DNA of 30,032 nucleotides from Welwitschia mirabilis (lineage: Eukaryota > Gnetophyta > Gnetopsida > Welwitschiales). Position numbers and translations under genes: made by a program. The stretch's first letter is position 1; every line of letters begins with the position of its first letter. The notes under the pieces are model-generated. The model worked only from the letters and a program-made list of their open reading frames with translations. It was not told the DNA's origin and ran no database searches. The stretch is from contig JBOZIK010000001.1 of NCBI GenBank assembly GCA_051453625.1, positions 10,678,158-10,708,189 on the forward strand, read 5' to 3'. Shown here piece after piece: positions 1-10,016 of this stretch.

Positions 1-117
1 TCTACTTCTGACTTATCGTTAGTGGAAATACTCCTCCAACTTTAAGAATATCTTGATATGAATGCAGCCAGATAGGAGGTACTGCTGGCAACGATTCAAG
101 GGTTGAAAAGGTAACCA

Positions 118-274
118 TTTATTACCCTGCGTCTATCCCACGGATCTCTAACCCAGGCCATAAAATTGACCTACAGGAAGAAAGCTCTTCGCCTTCATCG
201 AGATAAAAATCCGGCAAATTCTGAAGAATTTAAGGAAATAAATCAAGCATTTAAAGTCCTCTCAGACGTTTTGG
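118..274 (+). pseudogene. J-domain (DnaJ/HSP40-like) exon fragment, broken
   Basis: The frame starting at 121 reads LTQAIKLTYRKKALRLHRDKNP and then EEFKEINQAFKVLSD (residues given in two parts), which is the helix II / loop / helix III core of a J domain, the part of an HSP40 co-chaperone that stimulates the HSP70 ATPase. The invariant HPD tripeptide is HRD here (codons 196-204, CAT CGA GAT), and HPD is required for J-domain function. Upstream, a Tyr-Tyr pair typical of the J-domain start (120-125) lies in another frame, so a frameshift separates it from the rest. The J-domain frame has a stop at 112-114 and no nearby Met. The frame runs on to a stop at 331; a possible splice donor (GGTAGAT) begins at 275. 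I see no other exon of the gene in the window. It sits just outside the left LTR of a gypsy element, so it may be a fragment left after insertion or a captured exon. Family assignment is firm; loss of function is inferred from the HRD and the frameshift. Confidence 0.7.
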
Positions 275-330
275 GTAGATTTCTCCTCAAACACAACCAT
301 GGTAATATGTTTCCTTTTTGTAAAGGACTG

Positions 331-657
331 TAATCCTCTCTCTTCATTGCTTCTCCCATCTAACTCTAAGTTCTCTATAAGTTCTAGTTTCAAGGGGCAT
401 TTTTGCCCCAGCCTTTTAGTAGTTCTATGTTTTATTTTATCCATTTCTACTAGTGTTTATAATCCTATAGGTAGTTTCTTATTGCTTCATTGTAGTTTCG
501 CCCCCTTTTTTTGCTTATTGTTTTAGTTTCCCTTTACCAACTAGTAGATTACTTCACTATTATGAATAGTGCAGTTCTAATGTTATCCTCGGATGGTTCC
601 CCCCCAATGTACATTTCCTAGTTTAATATATATACTTTTTTTCAAAAAAAAAGAAAA
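331..657. other. Anonymous AT-rich flank left of the gypsy LTR
   Basis: No coding exon, RNA gene or repeat unit is recognisable. Two short open frames (299-526 and 593-775, plus strand) are pyrimidine-rich low-complexity translations without family resemblance. A C7 run at 600-606 and an A9 run near 645-653 are present. A pentamer AATAG at 565-569, followed by TG, equals the pentamer just outside the right LTR (13882-13886), so the true left end of the element might be 570. However, 570-657 shows no visible similarity to the matching end of the right LTR. Confidence 0.5.
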
Positions 658-1603
658 AACTATAGACCCTTTTCATTTGCATACAATAATGAGGTCAAAA
701 TTGTGTCCTATATTTATTCCTAACTTTTGTTTTTGCCACACAAAGATATCTTATATAAAGCTAGTAGGATGTTAACTTGTTTTAACACATATCATGGATA
801 AGTTTTAGGATAGTACCTAACCAATATTATAGAAGGTTGCAACTCCTATTAATGGCATTCCAACTCGATATCTGGCCACCCTCTAGATATGAGTTGATTC
901 TACTTCAGGCTCTACACTATACAAACATGGCTTAGCTCAACTCTATTGGCTTAGACTTTACCTTTTCATACCCCTAATATAGGTGATAGGTGGTACATGA
1001 GTTGAATGCATGCTTACAAATAATCATTGCTTCCTTGAAGCATCTAAAAATGGTGTAACATAATCCTTTGATATCAAAGGCTAGAGATATTAAGTCGGAG
1101 TAAGTCCATGCATGGGGAGGCAAGAGAGTGATGATCAAATCCACTTCTAGAAGGGTTCATAAATAAAAGTACAGTACAACCCAAGTCGGTGATGAAATCC
1201 AAGTACGGGAATGAATAATTATTAAGATTATCTTAGTTTAGTTGAATAAATACATCATACAAATGCAAGCATACAATTATGTGAATATTTAGTGGATTGT
1301 TTATCTAATAAAACTAATTCTAATCATCATGGATTTTATTTAATGGATACAATCATATAGGAAAAAAATGGAGTATATAAGCATCATTTTGCTTTTATAT
1401 AAAAGCAAAATCATACATTTTTAAAGCATAATAAATAAAAGAAAGCACTCGTTTATTTTTCTACATTATAGGAATTCTTTTCAAATAAGGCACATTAATA
1501 CATCTAAGTTCTATTGTAGAAACATGCTTTATTTATGGAATTGAGCCAACTTCTACACTCTCTTTATAAATTATAAGTATCTATATCAAAATAAGGTTAT
1601 GTA

Positions 1604-1663
1604 ATATATATGTATATATATATACATATATATGTATATATATACATATATATATATGTACAT
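1604..1663. repeat. (TA)n-rich microsatellite with TGTA/TACA interruptions
   Basis: Alternating TA sequence interrupted by GTA and ACA in a symmetric pattern, giving nested perfect palindromes such as TATATGTATATATACATA-like arms repeated twice. It lies at the same LTR position as the (TA)n tracts at 11096-11121 and 15989-16015, between conserved flanks (AAG.ATCTATAT and ATTAATAAAGCTA). Confidence 0.9.
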
Positions 1664-3129
1664 AATCAAAATAAAACATTAATAAAGCTAAATGATTGTG
1701 CTACACATCTCTAGAGTTATTAAGTAGATAACCCTAACATTTATGCTTGAAATGTAAGAATAAGAGACTAAATATTAATAAATAGTATATAAAAATGATG
1801 AAAGCAAATTTAATTAACTAGAAATCATATATCGCATTTTAAAATAATTTGGTACTTGCATTATGTAATTTTCTATAATTATTAAAATTATTTACAAATC
1901 TTCTTAACTTTTAAAAGGCATTAAAACTAAAAAATTTTAATTAATTATTTAAAAAATGTAAAAATAAATTAGACTTACGCTTTTTAAACTAGACTCATCA
2001 TATTATCCCTAGAAACTAATTTTATTAAATTCAAATTAGTATAGATACATGTTATAGGGTTAAACTTCAACTATAAAAACAGCCTAAATTTTAGAGTTGC
2101 TAAAATAATACCCCTCACTAAAATGGCTATGACATTTAATCTACTTGAAGTTTTTAAATAAGTAAATACTTTGTGGAAAAATTATTAACTTTCTATAGGT
2201 TGGATTATTCAATTTTTATGTAGAACTTTCTGTTCATTCTGAAAACTAAGACCTTTTGCTTGTTGCTTTCAGTTTCTAATTTTTGAGTTATTTTCATAAA
2301 ATAAATTTAAGAAATTAATTTACTCTCATAAAAATCATTGTTTTAAAAATTTTAAATTCCTAACATGATTTTAAACATACATAAAAACTTTCATAATTTT
2401 TTACTTAGAATTGAATGAGTTATAGCTTTTGTAATTTTTGCTTCACTTTTGGGAAAAAGAAAACTTTGACTAAGCTAAGAATAAGAAAATTTCATACTAA
2501 TTTATAGAAATAAAAATCAATTAAAGTAAGTAAAAATTCATAATAGAATTAGCATTCAAAGTATATAAAACACAATTATAAGCAATATAAACTCAACTTA
2601 CAATAATAAATAATGCATTAAATACCATAAGCCTTAGGATTTTCTAAGAAGTAGTACCAAGAGTAAATAGATTTTTGAGGATCGAAATTATTCACCCTAA
2701 TAATAAATTTAATTACAATTTGATGGAAAATGCATTTAAATAATAACATAATATAAAATAACATGGGTATCCAAAATTATAGTGAACCCCCTAGTCACTT
2801 GACTAAAATATTGATTAGATACATAGAAGCTAAGTATATTAAAAGGTTCATTAACTCTCTTGCTTATCTTACTTTGTGCTGATGGGAGAGAAAAGTTATG
2901 CACTAGCATCCTCATTAACTAAGCATGTAAAAATATCCCTCCAATCTTTTCGTTATCTTAGTATCAGCCAATGGAAGGGAAAATACAAATGCTACATTGA
3001 TACTACACTCATATGCATAGGTTTAAGGTAATAATAGAGATAAAATTCTTATGAAAGAAGGACATAATTAGAGGGAAAAATATTGATAACCTTAAATACT
3101 ATTGGTGAAGTTCTAACCTTCAAGATCCT

Positions 3130-3160
3130 AGCTCCAAGCTTCCAAGCTCCAAGCTCCAAG
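3130..3160. repeat. AAGCTCC heptamer tandem repeat in LTR copy 1
   Basis: Four near-identical heptamers (AGCTCCA/AGCTTCC) in a row. Copy 2 has a single unit at the matching place (about 12496-12505) and copy 3 has about seven degenerate units (17427-17475). On the element's strand it lies about 110 nt downstream of the TATA box, so it would fall in the transcribed leader. Confidence 0.75.
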
Positions 3161-3264
3161 ATTTAAGCCCCAACTCCACACTTAAAAGGTTTAAAGATTA
3201 AGAAAAAATTTTGGTAGCATAAACTTCCTTGAAGAATATTAGCTTGAGAAGAAGAAAAAGGCTT

Positions 3265-3273
3265 TATTTATAG
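3265..3273 (-). promoter_or_regulatory. TATA box of the LTR promoter, copy 1
   Basis: The minus strand reads CTATAAATA, a textbook plant TATA box, within a block (TTTATCTATAAATAAAGCC) conserved in all three LTR copies. Transcription would run towards lower coordinates, as expected for an element coded on the minus strand. Confidence 0.6.
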
Positions 3274-3371
3274 ATAAATAATTCTAAAGTTTTGGATATA
3301 AGTAGTTAAAGATAACCCATCTTATTTTAGCTATAACATAAACAATTCTATTTTACTTAATAAGATTGATT

Positions 3372-3507
3372 AATGATAAGTTGAATAATCTTATGTAGAA
3401 GTGACATTGACACATGAATGACTAGTTATAAGATTAATCAATGAGAAGTGTTAAGATCTTATATAAGAAGTAAAAGTAATGTATGAATGACAAAAAGAAT
3501 CTTATTT
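3372..3507. repeat. 68-bp tandem repeat in U3, two units (copy 1)
   Basis: Two adjacent units begin AATGATAAGTTGAATAATCT (3372) and AATGAGAAGTGTTAAGATCT (3440), exactly 68 bp apart. They match the four units at 12711-12980 of copy 2. They lie about 100-235 bp upstream of the TATA box on the element's strand. Confidence 0.8.
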
Positions 3508-4469
3508 GTAACTCATACACCTAATTTAGGTGAGTAATTTTCTTGCTTTAATTAGCAAGATTAATTACATGCATCATTTCCTCATGCTAGTTCCTTCTTA
3601 ATCCTTCATAGGCTCATAATTATTCTAAAACATATTTAAAATGAATTGGAAGAAGAAATGCATCGATTTCAAATTTTCCATGTAACACAACAAGAAAGAT
3701 AATAATTTATATATAAAGTACTTTCACAAATATTAATAAGGATTAAAGTGTTGATAGAATAAATTCTACTTATTTATCTTTTTTTATTTATAGATAAGAG
3801 TGCATGTCCTTATTCACGTATTTTCACTCTTCATGATCCATCACCTCAATAACACAAATCATAAGAAATAAATGTCATAATTAAATATAAAAATAATGTC
3901 ATAACTGAATGTAACAAAATGTCATAGTTGAACATAGTACTCATAGCTTTTACCTACTTATTCTTCTTTCACTTTTACTAAGTAATTTTAGTTTTTTTAA
4001 TTTTTAGATTTAAATAAGGCACATGGATAAATGATTAAAATTAAGACATTATATGCCATTTTTGTAAACCTTTTATTTGTATTTGACACCTTCATATAAA
4101 TTTTTCAATTTAACTATTTAACCATGTATATGACATGCCTTATTGTAAACATGTTTATTTAGTACTAAAATTCTTATAATTATCATTATTATTTAAAACA
4201 ATAAAATTATCTGACACTAAGATTAATTAATAACCTTATGAGTACTTATAACTCAAAATATATCTTTGGCATAAGAAATTTAATACATTATTAATTGTAA
4301 GGCTACACATTAATTTTTATTAATAGAAAAAAAGGATTTTCATTAAAATTTAATATTAAATTTTATTACATAATTTATAGATCTCGTAATCATGTCATTA
4401 CAGTTAGAGACTCTCGTAATCATGTCATTACATTTACTAATTAAATATTACAAAATGTGAGATGTAACA

Positions 4470-4482
4470 TACTCCCCCACTT
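4470..4482 (-). other. Polypurine tract (PPT) next to the 3' LTR
   Basis: The minus strand reads AAGTGGGGGAGTA immediately before the LTR start TGTTACATC. This is the typical plant Ty3/gypsy PPT that primes plus-strand DNA synthesis. It fixes the LTR boundary at 4469/4470 and the coding orientation as minus. Confidence 0.9.
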
Positions 4483-4544
4483 AAAAATGATTCGCTCCTG
4501 AAAATCAAAGTACATAATGATTTGAGAGTTTAATATTACATATT

Positions 4545-7500
4545 ATGGGATTAAAAAAGGCTTGGGTATTGATTTTTTATTGATTCTGCTAGATCTTAAC
4601 TAGCTTTATCAGGACTATGATTACTTCATTTTTATTTTGCAAAGTGACAGTTCATCAGTCCCACACTACTTTCAACTCCTCTATAGTCGAACAATTGGGT
4701 TCCACCAGAATATGAGACTAGTTTAACACATAAGAAGGATATGCAATGTGCTTTCTTAGCATATTCACATGGAAAACATTATACATGTGTAACAATTAGG
4801 GAAGTAGAGTAAGTTTGTATGCAATAGGTCCAACATAAATATAGGGAATAATTTTGATCTCTTAACTCCTTACATAAATAATTTCATTGGTGACATCTTA
4901 AGGAAGACATAATCAGCTCCTTGGAATTCAAGATCTATTCTTTAATGATCTGCATAGATCTTTTACCTATTTACTACTTCTTTTAGTCTATTCTTAAGGG
5001 TTCTCATCTTAATTTTCCATTTCTTCTGATACTTTTCATACTATCATAAATTTTTCTTTAGGTTCCATCCATGTAGTAGCTACTCTACATTTCTTATCAT
5101 ATAGAGCTTCAAATAGAGCCATTTTAATAGAACTTTGATATTTATTATTATTATATGCAAATTCCACTAATGGTAGGTATTCTTTCCAACTCTTGGGCTT
5201 ATCAAGAATACATGCTCTAAGAAGATATTCTAGGATTTGATTGACTCTTTTTACTTGACCATTTGTTTGAGGATGAAATGTCATGCTTATATTTAGCTTA
5301 GTTCCTAAACCCAATTCTAGTTCTTTCCAAAATTCAAAAGTAAATGTTGAATCTCTACCAAAAATAATTACTAAGGGCATACCATGCAAACGAATATCAT
5401 TCTAAATGTATACACTATAAGTAGATTTTACTAGAATGAAGTATACTAACTTAGTTGCTCTATCAATTATAAACATGGTTGGGTCATTAACTCTTAAGAT
5501 TCTTGAAAATTCTAATATAAAATCCATGAGAATCACATCCTATTTATGTACTGAAACATTTCGAGGATAAAGTAGTCATACTAGATTTCTATGTTCTGTC
5601 TTGATTTGTTGACAATTTAGAAAGTTTGATACAAACTTTGTTATATCTTTTTTCATCCTTAGCCATCAAATTTTTTTGCTTCATGTTTCAATACATTTTT
5701 ATTCCTCTAGAATGATCTGATATTGGAGGATTATGAAATTCAAACGTTAGCTTTTGTCTGATCTCATCTACATTAGAAACTAAGAATTTTCCCTTGAATT
5801 TAATAATACCTTTTGAATTAATACCAAAGTCTCTTAAATCTATTGATTTTCCTAATTTATCCTTTAATTTTTGACAATTTTCTTTTTTTTAATCCTCTAT
5901 AATAATAGTAGGTATTTGACTTTAAATTTTTATAATTATTTTAAGATAACCATATCTACTAAGAGCATCTGCAATTTTATTCCCTTTTCTCTCATGGTAT
6001 AAAATTTTAATATTAAAATCACACAAAAATTTTATCCCTACTTTTTACCTAAGGTTCAAGTTTGGTTAAGTGAAAATGTATTTTAAACTCTTGTGATCAA
6101 TTCAAACTTGAAATTTGATGCTATAGAGATAATGCTTCCATAACTTTAAAGCAAATATTACTATATCTAATTCAAGATTATGAATAGCGTTGTTTCTATT
6201 ATGTATCTTAAGTTACCCTAATCTATAGTCTATTACTCTTTTATCTTATTTAATAATATCTTCAGGACCTTATCCTGATACATCAGTGTAAACTAAAAAG
6301 GTCTTAGAATCATCTTATATTAGTAAAAATGGAGTACTAGTTAAACACTTTTTAAGATGATCAAAGGACTATTGACATTTTTCTATCCACTAAAAGTATT
6401 TATTTTTTCTTAAAAGACTTATTAAAGGAGAATTTATCTTAGAAAAGTTGAAGATGAATCGACGATAGTACCCAGCAAGATTAAGGAAACTTCTAATTTT
6501 AGTAATAATTATAGATACTATCCATTCCATAATTTCTTTACCTTTATCTAGATCAACTAGAATATACTTCCTAAATAATAAATAACCCAAGAACTAAATG
6601 GATTTCTTCCAAAAAGAACATTTTTTTATGTTAGCATATAGTTAGTGATTTTTTTTAAAAGTGTCTAAAACTATTTTCAATTGTTTTTCATGTTTCTCAT
6701 AAGACTCAGAATAAATGTGAATGTTATCAATCGACATAATTGCAAAGAAATCAAGATATGCCTGGAAGATGTGATTCATAAGACTCATGAATATTACAAA
6801 TGCATTAGTTAAACTGAAAGATCTGACAGTGAACTCATAATGTCCATAGCAAGTTCTAAAAGATTTTTTATGAATATATTTTTTTCTTTATTCAAACTTT
6901 ATGATATCCAGATTTTAAATCAACTTTATAAAATACCTTACCTTCATTTAGTTGGTCAAAGAGGTCATCTATTCTTGGTAATGGATACTTGTTCTTAATT
7001 ATAAATTTATTTAACTATCTGTTATCAATGCACAACCTAAGTGTTTCATCCTTTTTCTTTACAAATAGCACTGATGCATCCATGGTGATACACTAGGATT
7101 AATAAAATCTTTTTGTAAAAGTTCTTTAAGCTAAATTTTTAATTCTTTCATTTTTGTTGGAGACATGCTATATGATGCCTTAGAAATAGGTTTAGTTCCT
7201 AGAATTAAATTAATAGCAAACTCAACTTCTTAAATAGGTGGCATTCCTAGTAATTCTATTATAAATATATTAAGATAATCTTGGATTAATGGTATATTCC
7301 TCATTAAAGTTTATCCTTTCTTTATGTTAGCTGATTTTACACAAAGCATATAGATTAATGATCTCTTCTTAATTTTTCTCTTCATATGCTTGGCTTTAGT
7401 CAAGTTATTCATAGCTAATTTGGACTAACTTTAAAAGATTATTTTTTAACCATGATTTATCATCTCTACTTGACACTTCTTACAATTTATAACCACTTTA

Positions 7501-7745
7501 TTTTACATGAATCAATTTATGCCAAAAGTAACATCATATTTTCATAGATTGATAACAATTAGTTAAATTTAAAAATATTTTCCACTTATAAATAAAGTAT
7601 AATTTTGGACCTGCTGATTAACCTTACTTATAAACCCATTTGCAAGCTCTATGTAACCCTCAAATGGAAGTATAACTTAATTTTTCTCTTAGAATAACTC
7701 TATGGGATATAATGCAATGAGTTGATCCACAATCAAATAGAATAA
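4545..7745 (-). pseudogene. Ty3/gypsy pol remnant: protease, RT, RNase H, integrase, chromodomain-like tail
   Basis: Read on the minus strand from high to low coordinates, fragments of every pol domain appear in several frames, separated by stops. The protease motif is LFDCGSTH (about 7718-7740; usual D-S/T-G, here DCG). RT has LFVKKKDETLRLCIDNR and [14 protein letters not shown] (about 6970-7075), KVDLKSGYH (6901-6927, motif A Asp kept) and SIDN at 6723-6734 where the family has a double-Asp box, so the second Asp is Asn. The RT/RNase H linker is in the open stretch 6390-6590 (FLNLAGYYRRFIFNFSKI). RNase H has LELDIVIFALKLWKHYLY and DHKSLKY; then GNKIADALSR. The integrase core is at 5036-5389. 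A weak chromodomain-like tail ends in NQYPSLF at 4552-4572. Order PR-RT-RH-IN identifies Ty3/gypsy. The long LTRs and tail suggest the Tekay/Del chromovirus clade (inference). Clearly non-autonomous now. Confidence 0.92.
5036..5389 (-). pseudogene. Gypsy integrase core fragment, catalytic residues lost
   Basis: This is the longest open stretch of the element (117 codons). It holds the second half of a retroviral-type integrase (rve) core: HGMPLVIIFGRDSTF, FWKELELGLGTKL, FHPQTNGQVKRVNQILEYL, LPLVEFAYNN and the family's EALYDKKCR-like end. Integrases join the cDNA ends to target DNA using a D,D-35-E triad. The second Asp would sit at residue 11, which is Gly (GGT), and the Glu 35 residues further on would sit at residue 47, which is Lys. 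Both visible catalytic positions are therefore lost, in addition to the stops on either side. The open frame is a chance survivor of a dead pol gene, not a host gene. Confidence 0.9.
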
Positions 7746-7799
7746 CTAGTTTTGTATTATTAAATAAAGCTTTACCTTTTGTAACTAAGCTCTAAAATT

Positions 7800-8978
7800 G
7801 TAACTCTTGATTATCTATTTCTACATGAAGTCGTCTAATTGGCTGCTGAATGGTTTGTGATCCTCGAGGATTTTCTGATTATTATTTAGGTTGGCTCTTA
7901 GTAAGTAATACATATTCTTTAACCTTATGGTTTACTTTATAATTAAAGTATTAAAAGCCATTATTAGATTAACCTTAATAATGAATTTGGCTAGGATTAT
8001 GCTTAAAATTAAATCTTTGTTACTGATTGCTCACATGACTCTGAGTGATAACATTTCAATTCCTCTTAAAAGTGCATGTTTATTTTGGTTGAAATTCATG
8101 TTTCTATTGTTATTATTAGCAACATTACTCTTATTGAAATTTTAATTCTTATTGTGATGAGGTGCATGCAATTGATTTTTCTTAAAGCTAGAATCCTTAG
8201 GAGGAATTTGTTTCTTATTTTCTTGTTGTCTTTACCAATTTTGTTCTACTATTTTTTCTTTCTTTATAACCGCAGCTAAAGTTCTAAGTTGGAACATAAA
8301 CACCTTAGTAGTAATAAAAGGAAGAAGACTATTAATAAAGATATTTGGTTTAGCTTCTTCATCAAGGTGCATATGTGATACATATCATAATAATTCCACA
8401 AGTTTACATTTATGAGAAGCTATGGTCATATTCTGAGCTTGCCTGAGATTGTAGAATTTGATAATCTTTTTAGTGAATGTAGAACTTTGTGACATACTTT
8501 TTCTTAAATATGTGCTCAAACTCTCCTTATAGAAGTTTTCACTTGATTTTTCCATCTCTGTTTTGCACCATAAGTTAGCTTCTTATTATAACATGTAGAT
8601 AGCTAAAGAAGCCTTTTCATATTCATCACGTTCTAAGGTGCCTAAAACATTTTTAATATCACTTAGCCATGCTTCTGCTTTTGATGGATTTAAACCTCCT
8701 ATTAACTTTGGTGGGTTAACTTAATAAATGTTTGAATTAACTTCCTCATGTTTACATCCTTATTAGGTTTATTGATATGATTGTTCATTTGTTGATTTTG
8801 GACTTGATTTACTATTTGTTATAGAAATTGCATATGCACTCATTAATACTTCTAGCTTAAGAGTGATGGAAGGTTTATTTCCATCATTATGTTGCTAATT
8901 AGTCCTTTGGTTTTCTTTATGTTGATTAGTTGGTGTAATTGAATTAACCTTAATACTTGGTTGACGATGGCGACCCAT
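7800..8978 (-). pseudogene. Ty3/gypsy gag remnant
   Basis: A Met at 8978-8976 (minus) opens MGRHRQPSIKVNSITPTNQ and hits a stop after about 27 codons. Further on, with stops and frame changes, the retrotransposon gag core is recognisable: PPKLIGGLNPSKAEAWLSDI followed by KNVLGTLERDEYEKASLAIY (about 8590-8716). It corresponds to the plant Retrotrans_gag (capsid) domain. Downstream, around 8060-8260, the translation is rich in Lys, Asn and Gln, as expected for the nucleocapsid end, but I could not find an intact CCHC zinc knuckle. Position, between the leader and the protease motif at ~7730, fits gag of the same element. The gene is non-functional. Confidence 0.85.
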
Positions 8979-10003
8979 CTCGAAGGAGTGGAAAATATTA
9001 TTACATTTGGTTAATAAGAGGAAAAATATTATATTAAAAGTTGAAGTTCGTAAGTTCTTAATAAAGATTGCATTATAACCACTAAGTAATTAATTTAAAC
9101 TAAATAATCAAGTTAATTCCTCTTTCTTACTCATGAAGGGATTCATTATATTAGACTTATAAGTTACTAATATGGGTTATAATTAGAAAGGATGGGGAGA
9201 ATTATAAAAAGTTAGTATAAACTAATTAAAGGTTTAATTTATTTTTTTAAAGAGTATAAACACTCATGATATATTTATTTATCTTTTTCTTAAAATGATC
9301 AAGCTCTATAAGTGATCATATGAGATTATGAGTTTCATGAGTAAAGATCATTATCCTTATCCATAAGGTAATAAATTTCTTAAATACATGAATAAGCATT
9401 AATTATCTACTTAATATTTCTTAGGAATTAGAGTTATCATAGATTAAATTAACTTAATAATTATTTTGAGATTAATATTATCATGAGTATAATCAACTTT
9501 ATGATTAATTGATCATTATGATTTTCATAAATATAATTATTTAATAACTAGGATTATCATCAACATAATTACTACATAGCTATTAAGGTTAGCATAAATA
9601 TAATATATTAATTATTTATGGGTTAGGACCATCATGAATATAATTAAATTCATGATTAGTTAAGAATTAGGGTTATTAAAAATATGATTAATTTCATGTT
9701 TTCTTAGAAAATGGGGAGTAACTTATATATAACTAACATTAAGATGATTCATGAAATAGGATTATAAGAGATATAATTAACTACATGATTATTTGATAAT
9801 CAAGATAACTATAAATATAATTAATTCCATAATTATTTATTACTCGAGATGCTTATGAGGATAACTAAATTCATGATTATTTTAGGGATAAGGATTATCA
9901 AGAATGTAATTAATTTTTCTAGTTAACTAGAAATTAAGTTTATAATGGATATAATTAAATTTATTTTCAAATAATTAACATAGACATGATTGAAGTTAAC
10001 CTA
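8979..10003 (-). other. Untranslated leader of the gypsy element
   Basis: About 1 kb between gag and the primer binding site, without a coding frame. Its right half is the degenerate 44-bp repeat array; the left half (8979-9409) is unstructured AT-rich sequence. The packaging signal would be expected here but cannot be pointed to. Confidence 0.7.
9410..9965. repeat. Degenerate ~44-bp tandem array in the gypsy leader
   Basis: Between the primer binding site and the gag start lies an AT-rich array of about 11-12 loosely conserved units of 43-46 bp. Each has the pattern (A)GGATTATCA..AATATAATTAA.TTCATGATTA. Clear neighbours start at 9623 (TTAGGACCATCATGAATATA), 9666 (ATTAGGGTTATTAAAAATAT) and near 9750 (ATAGGATTATAAGAGATATA). 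No coding frame is present. It would form part of the untranslated leader of the genomic RNA. Confidence 0.65.
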
Positions 10004-10016
10004 AGATTTGATACCA
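10004..10016 (-). other. Primer binding site (PBS), initiator tRNA-Met type
   Basis: The minus strand reads TGGTATCAAATCT, separated from the 5' LTR by three bases. TGGTATCA is the complement of the 3' end of plant initiator tRNA-Met and the usual PBS start of plant gypsy and copia elements; the following bases have diverged. It marks the left end of the 5' LTR at 10020. Confidence 0.8.

Larger units (their letters stand above)
658..4469 (-). mobile_element. 3' LTR of a Ty3/gypsy retrotransposon (copy 1)
   Basis: From about 658 this sequence aligns along its whole length with 10157-13881 and, in part, with 15372-19528. Shared landmarks in the same order include CATACAATAA, TCAAAATTGTG, the (TA)n tract, TATTTATAG and the terminal AAATGTG.GATRTAACA. 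The right edge is sharp: the minus strand begins TGTTACATCTCACATTTTG, a start common in plant gypsy LTRs, directly after a polypurine tract. At roughly 3.8-3.9 kb it is very long for an LTR. Many substitutions and indels separate it from copy 2, so insertion is old. Compared with copy 2 it lacks a recognisable counterpart of the first ~138 bp at the outer (U5) end, so that end is truncated or replaced. Confidence 0.88.

Noticed and set aside
1604-1663. Replication origin or matrix attachment site suggested by the (TA)n palindromes
   Set aside because: The tract is an inherited part of a retroelement LTR found in three copies; composition alone does not support either role.
7927-8279. Plus-strand hydrophobic open frames
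   Set aside because: They are opposite-strand shadows of the AT-rich gag/nucleocapsid region of the gypsy element; the apparent transmembrane character comes from Lys/Asn codons read in reverse.
9410-9965. CRISPR-like array
   Set aside because: Units are contiguous and degenerate with no unique spacers, and the context is a plant retroelement leader.
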